DNA of 64,000 nt from Agarophyton chilense (taxonomy: Eukaryota > Rhodophyta > Florideophyceae > Gracilariales > Gracilariaceae). A program made the translations under genes and the position numbers. Below are positions 10,887 to 22,221 of this stretch, piece after piece (within the stretch, counting starts at the first letter, position 1; each line of letters begins with the position of its first letter). The notes under the pieces are model-generated. The model was not told the origin of the DNA. It saw only the letters and a list, made by a program, of their open reading frames with translations, and ran no database searches. Where the stretch lies: positions 992,001-1,056,000 of the forward strand of contig JARGXX010000099.1 of NCBI GenBank assembly GCA_030374765.1. The letters run 5' to 3'.

Positions 10887-13800
10887 TCGAAGAGACGCTG
10901 TCCACCACAGATAATGACGCTTTTATAAAAGCCAGCTGTTTGAAGGTATTGCGAAACATTCATGAAAATAATTTTGAAGTGAAGATAAGAAAGAGAAGTG
11001 GTTCGGTTCGCAACATCCATTGTTTAGAGACATCATTTGTGCTATTCTTGATGATGTAGAGCAGCTGTTCTTGGAAGTGGCAATTTTGTTTGCAGATGAA
11101 CTAGGAAAACTTTTTTTTGAGACAGGGCTGAACATGCGCAGTGACGTGATTGAGGAATTCGCTAGAAGTTGTGGTTAAATACATGATGACGGACTCGGGA
11201 TCAGATTGCTGTAGTAGGGTTGTTGGAGTGATCGTTTCCTCACCCACAGTCTGTCCTGGTATCGGGGTCGGACCGTCGTTGTGGTGTTTTCGATTGGGTT
11301 TCGAGTGGTTTCGCGTCTTTTGCTGGTTATGCTCGACACCATTTGTATACATTAAAATATTTTTGGGGCGTACTTCGGGGGTCATTTTAGATGCGCTTGG
11401 CTATATGATGTAGGGGAGAAGCTCGGTGGTTTTGGGCTTATCAGCTGTGTTGCATGTGGGAGTCTAGGGTTCTCTTGTATTGTAGCTTGTGGATCCTGAT
11501 TTTGATTACTTTCATTACCATGTTCTCCCGCTGTGCTAGGACTATTGCTGGCGAGCGAAGGCTATTGTTTGCTTGATACTTGTGTGATATTTCAGTCTCA
11601 GCGTCTGTTGGTTGCATTCGCGGTGCACTAGGCTTTTTGCGATTGTCTACGGAACCATGGACTTCTTTTGAAGTCCCAATGATTGGACGCCGTTGTTAGC
11701 GTCTTACTAGAGTGAAACAATCCAAATCTTGAGCCACTGAGGTATCATCTTCGCTGATGTCGGAAATAGTGCTAGTGTTTATTTCAGGAAGGGATCAGTA
11801 TGAATTGGGTCGCCGGGCTGCCTCAGAGTTCCATTGCTGTGAAACGAGTTAAGAGCTGTTTCGACATCTACGTTACTCCTCGTTATTCTTTGGGGTGTTT
11901 TTTTCTGCTCTTGTTTTTGTAATGAAGAATAAACATTTGGGGACGGTGGGAATGTGCGTGGCTTGTGCAGCAATATCAATAATAAATTATTATCATATAA
12001 GGGGTGATGCTAGTTTTGGACACCCAGATATGACAAGGCGGCGGGTTCGCCTTGGATTGATGACGAAAGGGTATTCACAGAACCCTTATACACCCGCGTA
12101 GAGCTCGCTATCCATTTTGGTCGTCGATAGTGGAGAGGAAGTCGTAATGTGGAGGGTAAGAAAGGTGTTATTGTGATGTGGGTTGGTGTTAGGGTGTTTG
12201 AGATCCACTTTTATTGTTGATATCTAGAGTTCGGTATCCTATTATAGGAAATAAAATAGTAGTAGCCTCTGCATTTGTTTGTCGTTTGGAATAAAAAGGA
12301 TTTGGGTTTACATCCCAATGCCAAAAGTAAATAGCACACTAAGAATTTAATGCATCCACTATCCGTCATTTTTCGCATAATATTTGCAGGATATATTCCA
12401 GTATAATGAACCAGGCTCTATTATTAGCATATCAAGAACATAAACGTACCCTTACCAGTTGCGATACGACGAGAGCGAAGAGCAAAGCGAAGGGAGAACT
12501 TCAGAGCACATCATGCTATAGTCGAGCACGTCTGGAGAATGGTCTGTGTCATTTTGCAGCTCAAAAATGACTACTAAAGAAGAATTTTTTGAGGGGTTTT
12601 GTCTCGGGTGAAAACACACATACCAGAAATAGAATGGCAGTTTTATGTCTATTATTGTGATATTACCTCTGCATGGAGTCGAATCCAAAACTAGTTTACG
12701 ATTGTGCTCTGGGAGGCGGTTCTCCAAGAATATGGAGCGGGAACGCCAGAGTCGGAAATCGATGGAAAACAGCATGGTTTCCTCCTAGCTTTTGAGAGAT
12801 GCTCATATTGATTGTATTTCCGTTGAAATTGGCACACTCCGGGCTTATACATATAAATGACAAGAAATGTAGATAGTCCTCTAGGATATCCAGGGAGGAA
12901 TGAAAGTTTAGCGGCTAGGCCCTGTTGACTCAGACGTATAACACATAGTCCAATTTTCATTGAGAGTGGCTACGCCGTTTCTTCCTCAAAGCGACCCAAT
13001 TTTGATAAGAATAAACTTTTCTCGCGACTAATGCCGACTGGGAGCTCTCCGTCGCAGAGTCTTCACAAATTGTGTATTTCCTCCCATTCCTTTCATTCAT
13101 AGAGGTTTACTCCTGCAGCATGGATCTAGATTTTGCCCTTCTCTGTTGAGGATCATGAAAACTATTTCAATTTTTTCCCGTTGAAATGGCAGAGTCATTA
13201 TGAATCCACTCAGAAACTCATCAAACTATTCTCAGAATACGACTGATTTCAAATTATCTATATTAATCTTATATAGATCGTACTAGGCTTCGCGCGACTG
13301 AGAATCGTTTGTAGTTAAAGCACACATTTAACACGTAATTTAACATGGAATTCGAGACATCAGCTTCTATCAGAGTATCAGCTCTTGTAATAGAAAATAT
13401 TTTACTTCTATGGGCCCTTTCGTGAGGCTTCTTAGAGAAAAATGTGGTAACAAACTCTAAAAAGCCGTCATCATTATTGTGTGGCAATTTATGTTGGACA
13501 TACATGCACTTTAGAGTTTCAATGAGAGAAAAAACTCGTTTTTAACGGTCTCCATATCTTAACAAAACTTTTCCACGGTCCCAAATGCTTTTGCATGTGT
13601 AGTGGTTGGAAAAAACAAAAATTGTTCGATATCGGGAGTTGTAAGCCTGAAGAAGGCTTTGGAAAGCTGAATTCATGGTAGCTGTAAATCAATTGCATCA
13701 AATGTGCTCCGCCACCTGCTCAGTGGTGATGATAATCCGTCTTGACTGCGAATGTTATTTAGTGCAAAATGTAGCGGACGAGTGTTTCTTTGGTGGTTGT

Positions 13801-15300
13801 CTGTGTAGCATAGATTTTGAATCGAGATATTTATGTTCTCGAATGAAGGTTTGTTTTCGTTTCTGGAACTAGAGAATGTTTTCTTTTGTTAGGGAGGTGG
13901 TTGAAGTTTATACGAATGCTGAAGAAAGGATGCAAACGTCCATGATTGAGGATAATAGACCAATTTTCGTTACAGTGCGCTTCTTGAACGGAGGTTTGCG
14001 GAAGCCTAGATTTCGGGGGAGAAGAACTGCTTCATGACTCACAAACGGTGATTTTTATTACTAATCAAAATCGATGCGTTAACTTTTGCCTTGATCTTGG
14101 TATTCGCTTCACAAACTATGATGCAGAGAGAAGCAGATAAGACTGTTGCATGTGGTAGTTGGCATGGCGTTTCGGTATTTCGGCGCTAATGTGACCAGGA
14201 CTTGCTCAATAACAGGTTTTTATGTGGATATTCGTTTGAACATGAGTTCCATATTCTTTGTCTAAAAAATGAAAAAATGATTCTCTATTTTGTTTCGATT
14301 GACCTTATCCTGCTCGTTTGTGCATGGATGGAGATGAATGTAGTATACCAAAAAAAAATAAACGTGATATTTCAAAGTTAGAAGAGAACCAGTGGAGATG
14401 TTTGAGTCCGGAGTCTGTGTAGGGATTTTGATTTTCGGATTCTTAAGAAAAAATTGTCGCCTTCTCGTTTTCTCGACTAATGCTTTGCTCCACCTCCTGG
14501 TGGTCTCGAATATGAAGTGTAAGCTGGTTAAGAGAGCAATTCAGGGAGGCCTCCCCGTCAAAGAGGAAAGTGATCAGGCTTTTGTGAGCTAGTGAGTTTC
14601 ATTTATTGGTTTGTTTTCCAAATTTCTTGAGACTTGTTTCAATTTTCTGAGAAAATTGAATAGCAGGTATTTCATTGCCGAACGTTGTGATATGCTCGTG
14701 AAAATAAAATTTCAAGTCCTAGATAGACAAACTGCAGAGCATAAGTGAGTGCCAGTAAGGGGTGTTTTCCGTTGAGATGTACTGCCGTTGCTTGTGATTA
14801 TAGCTCGTAAACGGAAATATGTGTGGTCTTTCTTTACATGGGTGATTAGTGGTTTATCCTATGGTCGCAAGTTTATCGTCAGTGCAATCCAGGAGGCTAC
14901 GTGGCGGTTGTATATGAACGGGTGGCTGGTGTGTCTTTAATCAAGTCTTATATTGGGTGAACTTCTACGCAAGGACTAACGGCTTTTTGTGATATTGGAG
15001 TTTGTTTGTTAAAGATGTTTCTGAAAAAAAAAAATTGTTCAAATTGCTGTACCAGGCTACCGTTGTAGTGATGCAAGGTGGGGTTGTTTGAAGCACCAGA
15101 ACACGTCCTGTAGTAAGTATGGAGAGCGTTGTCAATGCTCAAATCTCACGGACCTGAGGGATACAAGACCCAGACACAGTTTCACGTGTTTAGGGGTCGG
15201 GGGGACGACTGGCCCTTTTTAGGTCGCGATTTTGGAAAAAAGAGCCCTTCTAAAAGCGTAAGCCTGCAGTACTGGTTCAATTAGTTCAATGGAAGGAATA
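10887..15300. other. Long AT-rich intergenic stretch
   Basis: No open frame here exceeds about 107 codons and none has a recognisable domain. It contains homopolymer runs and low-complexity AT stretches typical of old, decayed insertions. I see no paired repeat, tRNA or transposase motif in it. Confidence 0.5.
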
Positions 15301-15318
15301 CATTATTCGTTTTCACAG

Positions 15319-16474
15319 GTGATGGACCTTTTACAAAAATTATCAAACGGCAGAGTTCTGCAGAAAAAAGAGAGAGTAATGGAGGACTCCTTGGGCATTA
15401 CAGTGAAAGAGATTCGTAGTAAGCTATCAGTTCTCCTTATAGAAAAGGAGTAGAATGAAAATATTTGACTTTGTGTGATTGGAAATGAGATACTTGGGAC
15501 CCCCCAAAAAGAGAGCGAATTTTTTTACCTAAATCCGTTGCATTGAAGTTAAAAAATACCCAATTAGTGTCGAGGAAAGTGTGCTCAAGGCGAGATATTC
15601 TAGGGAAGTAGAGAGTACTCGAGTTGTAACAGTCTCGGACCAAAAACCTTGAGGGCGTTCTAAACGCTCACCGAAGAACAAAAAGGGTGAATCCTCGAGT
15701 GAAAACGAGTCGGAGTCCGCTCCAGATTCCCCCTCTGCGGTAGAAACTAATACCCAGCCCAGTGAGATGCAGAGATTTATTTCTTTCATGGATGGATTTG
15801 AGAAGGCTGAGAATCGCATGACTATGTACATTAAGAAATTGTATGAGTCGCGGAACAATTCAAAGAAAAAATCTAAATGGAAGGATTTTCTTATCAACTT
15901 CAAACAGGAGATGGAAGGAGTAGTGCTAGATTCTGACAAAGAACCTGGCTCAGAGTCCAACGACGGCGACGAGTAGATTGCGACCCTCGCAAGAAAGGAT
16001 TTTATTTAAAAGGGGCAGAAAGCGAACAAGAAGTTCTGGGTGTCTTTCGCTATCAAACCATTTCCTGAACAATATGTTTTTGTTGACAGTCTTGAAGGAG
16101 AATATATTCTCCGCAGAGCCCTGAAGAACTATCCAACGGTCTCTGCGTGGGTTTAGGCTCGTCACTTGACGGACATTCGGAACCAAAGCGAAGTTGAAAT
16201 ATTTGCTCGGATTATTGACAGCCACATCAGGTCTTTGGGTGATATGCGTGCCAAAAACGAGTTGGCAGCGGAATTAGAAATTCGGAGATTGGCGGCAGTG
16301 ATGAAGGTTGTTTATACTGGAAACTTGGAAGCGGCCAGAGAACTCGAAGAAGAGCACGAAGAATTGACAAGCCAGTTTATGAAGCGCAAACTTTACAAGT
16401 CCGCAAAAATTCAAAAAAAGTTAAAGAAGGTTAAGTCAGCCTTGCGCAATCAAAGGGACGAGAACGAAGCTTAA
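15319..16474 (+). pseudogene. Broken ORF for a charged, coiled-coil protein
   Basis: Three plus-strand blocks read as one protein type. About 15319-15453 is a lysine/glutamate-rich block ending in a stop. About 15650-15976 starts with a Ser/Glu-rich acidic tract and runs into a helical segment (MQRFISFMDGFEKAENRM). About 16019-16474 is interrupted by a TAG near 16155 and continues into a long Glu/Lys/Leu helix (LEAARELEEEHEELTSQF) that would form a coiled coil. The blocks are joined by nonsense codons. Its setting among transposons suggests a gag or accessory ORF of a mobile element, but no domain proves this. Confidence 0.4.
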
Positions 16475-18432
16475 GATTAAAAACAACGACAACATCAAGA
16501 GAAATTTCCAATTCGATTGGCATGCGAAACGTGCTTCCTAATTCAATGGGGTTTGAAAAATAAAACGGGAATATAAAGAAAGAAAGCGCATAACAACAAG
16601 AAAAGTGGCGAGGCAAGAAGAGAATTCAAAAAAATACTTTAGAGACTTCTAAGTTTGCTTAATTGCTCAATTTTTGAGCATGGCTACCTTTATAAAATGA
16701 GACAAGAGAGAAATGCTGTCGAAAAGGGTTGGCGAAAATTATTCTGCAAGGCATAGGGAAGGATTCATTTCGTTGGAATCATTTCTTTCCGAAGGGGTTC
16801 GTAAGAAAGAATAATTCTACTTCCGAATACAGTGATTCGATCAATGTGTCGTTCTGAAACCAGATCTGGTATCATTGCTGGAAAATGTTTTGGCAGCCTC
16901 GGCTGGTACTACATCGTTACTTCAAAAAAAATTCAATTACAGTTTATGACAAAAAGCATTCGAAGTGAACAAGAGACAGGTCGAACAATTATTATGGAGT
17001 TGATTGAAAGCGGGCTAGAAGAACAAATATAAGCCCAGTCGGTCGATTAGGAAATGGAATTTTGAAAACATTGAATAAGTGATCAGAAGGATACCTTAAA
17101 CCACATAAATTCTCTGATCACAAAAAAAAATTTACGGCCTAACTTCAAGCACTCCAAGCTGTTGTATCAAAGTATTCACATATATTAACGTGCTGCTGCA
17201 AGATTGGGCAGGGGATTCGGATAGTCATGTGGAAACTTAAACCGAAAATTGTTTAAGTCTGTTTGTCGGAGACCTGGGCTCGATTCGCAGATTTTGACAA
17301 TCAGAATCAGTTTTCTGAAAAAATGACAGAAAAGAAAATTTCTTTCTAAAATATCAACTCAGAGCTTGAAACATATATCGAAAGTAGAAGTTTTTATTGG
17401 GAGTATAGTAGTGGACCTGGTTTTGGGAGTTTATACGGGTGTTTAAGACGCTCATATGCCATCGATCGCATGGTAGTTCAAAACACTAAAGCTTCGTATA
17501 AAAAAATTGAATTGTCAAAAACTGTTTTCTAACCTCGCCAGTATTTTTTAGAATGTGAAGCGTTATAGTACGAGCGTAGCGAGCTGTCACTGTAGTCAAT
17601 GAGAGGAAATGATCTGAAGGGTATGTTTTTGAAAAAACATTTTACTTGAAATATTTCCATGTTGTTTTTACTACCTGTATCATAGCCACGCTAAATAACG
17701 GAATTTATGTGTACGATATGTAAATTTGAAACAGATTTGTCGTAAATGGATGTTGAGTCCCAGTTAGGGAAATTACCACACGGACTTCTTACTGCTCAGA
17801 TCCAAAACCAACGCTTTGTTTCGCTAATTGGATGAATCCAATCCTCTGAATTCTCAGTAAAGCATCACTTACAACCTTCCACTGTCAAGGTAAACGCTAC
17901 CGATCTTTCGTTGGGAGCTACCAGACAACTTTTCCCAATCTGAAACTGAACAGCCTCATCCGCGTTCGATAATGTCCGAATCCGTCCGTATCAATAGAGG
18001 TGCTCGTCTGGATTCAGTCCAAGTTTTGAAACCCCTTCTACCAGACATTCGTCAAAACAAGTCTCCGATTCTACAACTTTCCAAGCATTACCCACTTTGT
18101 TCATGACATACTCCTCTCATGAACAAAACAAATCCATTCCGTCTGTGCCGTTACATCCGCAGAAATCCATAACCAAACCGGCTTCGTCCTTAAAAACCGC
18201 GAACGAGAACGACCACATCAGCTCAAATCTCATATCACCCATCGATTCTAAACAGAGCGCAGTAATAATTTTATAACAACTTCTCGAGCACAAACAAACG
18301 CGATATGAACTCGTTCCGTTGACGGATATGCCGCATTCTCGGAGAATGCGATCCAAGCACTATAATTCTTACTTAGTACGTTGCCATCTTAATTCCCGGA
18401 AGAGTGCTGGCTGGCTAGTCTGAAAGTATATT
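16475..18432. other. Intergenic, nothing recognised
   Basis: AT-rich with many short frames. The longest is under 80 codons. No domain, RNA gene or paired repeat was seen. Confidence 0.5.
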
Positions 18433-20312
18433 GTGAGCAGTAATTGCACGTTGGAAGCCTCTCTCAAACGATTTCAGACTGAAATGGGAACATCTGTGCT
18501 GAAAAACGATACCAATACACACAACGGTGTGACACAGTCTTCCTTACAAAGTCGAGCAGCGAAGGTTGCGTTGTCGCAAAAGCGTGCAGTGATTGACGCG
18601 AAAGCGGAAGAAGTCACCGGTGGTTTGCTGCCTCTCAGCTTTTCATATCGAAAGAAAGACATGAATCGATTCGCAGAGGCTTTGATTTCAATTGAAAAAG
18701 TGGTACCTGTCAGCTCTAAAGTTGACATACTTGATCTTTTACCAACTCTAAAGGCAGTGCGTGACTTTGTTAAGAGATTAGCGAAGCAAAACAGGGAAAC
18801 CTTCCAGTAGGTTGAGCTTCAAACAGTGCTTGGCGTTGGAGGTTGAGTTACGAGCGACGGACTGAAACAGAATGCCACTGGTACGGAGTTCTATGACTTC
18901 AACGCACACTACATACGGCTTGGGGAACCATAAGTTTTCATCAAACAGAGAAAGTTGGAGGTAGTCACTCGAATATTGTTTATTGTAGAGCATAAAAGAA
19001 CAGAGTCGGCAAATGCCTTGCGTGAGTCATTTGAAAAAGCTCTCATGCAAAGAATGGGGGTTGGAATAGATATGTTCATGAAGAACTTTACATTTGTCAC
19101 TGATTATGCCTCGAAAATGCCGTGTATTGTAGGGGCCTCATCCTCGGGCAGTCAGGTGCCATTTGTGGAGAAATGGATAGATTGTATTTCCCATCAACTA
19201 AATACTGTCATAAAACATGTCATAAAGTAAGAGGAAAAACGATCGAGCATTATCTTCAAGAATTTGTCTTCAGTTTAGACCATTGTGAGGATATTTAAAC
19301 AGTCTAATTGGAACGAAATCATGCCTGATGGATCTGTTCTCATTCAAAAAGTGGAAGCCAGGTTTAGTACAACTTTTTCTGTTGTGAAAAGTTTCCTGCA
19401 TTCCTCTCGTATTGTGGCGGAGATATTAGATGAAAGTAGGTCGGAGACAGCGCATTCAGCTTTGGAATCTTTGTACAGGAAAGTATATGATTCGGAACAG
19501 TTTCATTATTCTGCGCTGGAGGCAATAGTTGCAGCCTTTGGGCCCGTGGTACATGTGCAAAAGGAACTGGCGTCGTACTCTGTATTTATACTACATAAAA
19601 TCTTGCCAATGCTAGAACGTTTTTAGCAGCAGTTACCGCAAATTAGCAGTAGAGTTCCGCAAAGTCTTGCCGTGCCCCATAAGTTGAGCCAAGACCTTTG
19701 CACATCAACAGTTGCAGATCTCAGAAAATAGAAGTACATCCTTTGTGGATTGCCGGGTCTCTTCTGCATCCCAGAATTCGTAGCCTTGGCTTTGTTCAAG
19801 ATATTCACAAGCGAAATGAATTGAAGGAGAAAGGTACTTCTCTTGTGGGAAGATGGCTGCATGCAAATAATATGGACCACGGAAACGTTTCTGAGCAATC
19901 ATCTAAAACTATGGAAAAGCAGCTTACGCCTGCTTAGCTTGGTGCTGATAATTTCTGCCTTGATGACATGTTTGATACCCCTTGTGTTGCTGCTAGTGAC
20001 ACTGACTCATTTACAGAGTACTGCGAAAAAGTTTTCACTCCGCTACAACTGGAGCAGATAAACAGTCGCACTGGTAATGGTGAACTGAGAAGCAGCGGGG
20101 CACAGATTGTGCAGTTCTGGCTTACTCAAAAGTATGTGCCTCCTGACCTATTCAAAGTAGCTTTGAGGATTTACGCCACTCCTGTGTCCTTGTCTAGCAG
20201 TGAACGTAATTTTAGTGCGGTGAACAGAATAGTTACGTCTGACAGATCCCGTTTGAAGCCGGATATTGTCGAAGACTTGATGTGTCTTCGTTCAAGTGCT
20301 GATATCATATAA
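18433..20312 (+). pseudogene. hAT-family DNA transposase pseudogene
   Basis: Plus-strand fragments at 18433-18810, 18955-19230, 19285-19626 and 19968-20312 are separated by stops and frameshifts but lie in order. The last fragment is the diagnostic part. PVSLSSSERNFSAVNRIV followed by RSRLKPDIVEDLMCLR matches the C-terminal hAT dimerisation region, where a Ser-rich ERxFS-type motif precedes an R-x-RL-x-P helix. The earlier fragments fit the middle of such a transposase (helical, with no clear motif). No N-terminal BED zinc finger is visible and I did not find terminal inverted repeats, so the borders are open. Confidence 0.75.
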
Positions 20313-20477
20313 ATTGTAGTGAACCAAAGCCACCTCTGTAGCCTCTGTGGTTGTTTGTTTTTTCCATATGAATCTCCATATTGCATCTCCTATCGAAACC
20401 CGTAGGCGAACTTTTCTATATGCGTATGTGTCCCATATGAAAACGCCTCAGAAGAGCGTCGCATGTAGCATGTCAGT

Positions 20478-20835
20478 GCCTCTAATGTCCGAGAGCAGCT
20501 GAAGCTTCTGCGGACCCGATAGTCAACTCGGATGAAGACAGCAAGCCCAGGACTTCCCCTACGTCTGCCATGTCGGAAAAAGATTTGGGAGACGTGTGAA
20601 TTCCTGAGACGCCTGTTAAGCCAGCAGCAGATGAACCCGCTCCACTGAGATCTGCTCAGAAATTTCATTCTGCTGCGTTCACTCCAAGGTCTCTCCTATC
20701 ACCTTCTCCTGACAGTGATGTCGTTGAAGCCCCGAGTAAAGCTGTGCAAATAAAGTCTGACTTGTCAGATGCCCCAGTCCTCGATATTTCTCACCGACTT
20801 AAACAAAGTAAAGGCCAAAAAGCAAAACTAATATG
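20478..20835 (+). pseudogene. Orphan Ser/Pro-rich ORF fragment with one stop
   Basis: A single plus-strand frame stays open for about 119 codons except for one TGA near 20597. The translation is rich in Ser, Pro, Asp and Ala with KxxSP-like repeats (FTPRSLLSPSPDSDVVEA), looks disordered, and ends at a TGA near 20833. There is no ATG at the beginning. It may be the tail of a transposon-encoded protein or of a lost host gene. Confidence 0.35.
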
Positions 20836-21549
20836 AATTTCGAAAGGCTTCAGTCGATATTAAGCGATAAATGGAAGCCATCTTTGTCACAGATGATGAT
20901 GAAAATGACAATGATGCCGAGGAGTCGAAGACGTCTACAACCACGTTCCTGTACCTGTAAATAGGATGAAAAACAAAAAGAAAACAAATCATCATCGCTG
21001 GCCGAATGAAAACACATGAACCAAGTCTGTTTATATCTGGATGTGTAAGTTTGTGACACTTACACCTTCCATGGGGCCCACTACCAATGCGAAACAAAGA
21101 ATAAACACAAGAGCAACATCATGATCCATTATCTTCATACAAGGATAGCTTATCATTGAGCATTAAAGTAAGAATTCTCTCATCTATAGCAGAGAGCAAA
21201 AGGAAATTTTCAGATATGCCGCGCGGTCTATTAACTCTACAACTAGTTATTCTAAGCCTTGGAAGTGTCAGGGGAGAAACTGCAGCAAATGGAATTGGTA
21301 TTGTTCAGTAGCTACGCTCTGGGCTAGCATTCTTCAATATCTCAACACCTGTTCTCATGTCTTGACAGGCTCCTGCAACAGCCAACCTATCATCGGTACT
21401 CCAAACCCATATCGATGCACAAGTCTTAGATTAGCTTGATAGCTACGGATTGCATCCATGTGAACGGGATACATGCTAAGCCATCGTTGCGGAGGCCAGA
21501 ATGGGGGTGAAGTTGTGTATCGCAAGTCGTGGAAATTCGAAACTATCGT
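20836..21549. other. Spacer between hAT remnant and Copia element
   Basis: No coding signal was recognised. Minus-strand frames near 20828-21097 look like chance. The region directly borders the left Copia LTR. Confidence 0.45.
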
Positions 21550-21551
21550 TA

Positions 21552-21668
21552 TGAATCCGTATTAATGATGACTGTTTGTGATTCAGCCGTTAATGTTTGT
21601 AGTTGAATTTGTAGCGACCGTTTATTATTTGCCGTGTTAGTCTATTTAAGCTATGTGCTCTATCTGCA
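21552..21668 (+). repeat. Left LTR of the Copia element
   Basis: 117 bp, beginning TGAATCC and ending CTGCA, a direct repeat of 26058-26174 with about two mismatches in the TTATTATTTG segment. Identity with the other copy actually spans 21550-21672. It contains TCTATTTAAGC, a plausible TATA-like promoter element. Confidence 0.9.
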
Positions 21669-22216
21669 GATAGCTGCGAGAATAGATATCCTTTGAGTTC
21701 CATCTACATTTGCGTTTGCTATCAACATGAAAGCAACCAAGGAATCAGAAAACATATATGAACCAGGTGAAGCATGACGGTTGAACTTGGCCACCTGAGC
21801 TTCAAATCTTTGCTCAAAGTTACGAAACGATTCATTTGTGTTTCGCTTGGTGTTCATAAGATCCAAAAAGTCTGAGTAGACTTCACTAACAACGGCCAAA
21901 GCATCCGCTTGTAAATTGCATTTACAATGGCGTCCGCGCCATCTTTGCTCTTAATAGAATCATCTGGAATGTTCAAGCACAAACTTTTCGCTCTGCCGTA
22001 CAATTGAGAAAGCAACATTATACCACGGAGATTAACAGCAATTTTGTTACTGTTGTTGGCTGGGAGTTCGTCATGAAAATCTTGCCACAACTTAACTGCT
22101 CGAGCATATTGAATTTGATCGCCTTTTCCATCCGTCCAAGGGGCCTGCTTTAAATCCCAAGAAATACGAGGACGACTAGGAAAGTCAGAACTGGTTAAAT
22201 TAGGGGCTGGGCCCAC
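21660..22216 (-). pseudogene. Inverted 5' portion of Copia gag
   Basis: Read on the minus strand this gives the first part of a Copia Gag, from GPAPNLTSSDF through a helical core to DSLVAFMLIANANVDGTQRI near 21680. A frameshift near 21890 splits it into two overlapping frames (22216-21854 and 21899-21660). The first codon is GTG, with a TAA two codons upstream, so its true N-terminus is missing. The next part of the same gag (linker, then zinc knuckle) lies on the plus strand from about 22222. The two pieces would be contiguous if this segment were flipped. Confidence 0.75.
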
Positions 22217-22221
22217 AACTT

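Noticed and set aside
17215-17300. Possible tRNA around GGGCTCGATTCGC
   Set aside because: Only the T-arm-like string is present. Upstream sequence does not fold into a cloverleaf.
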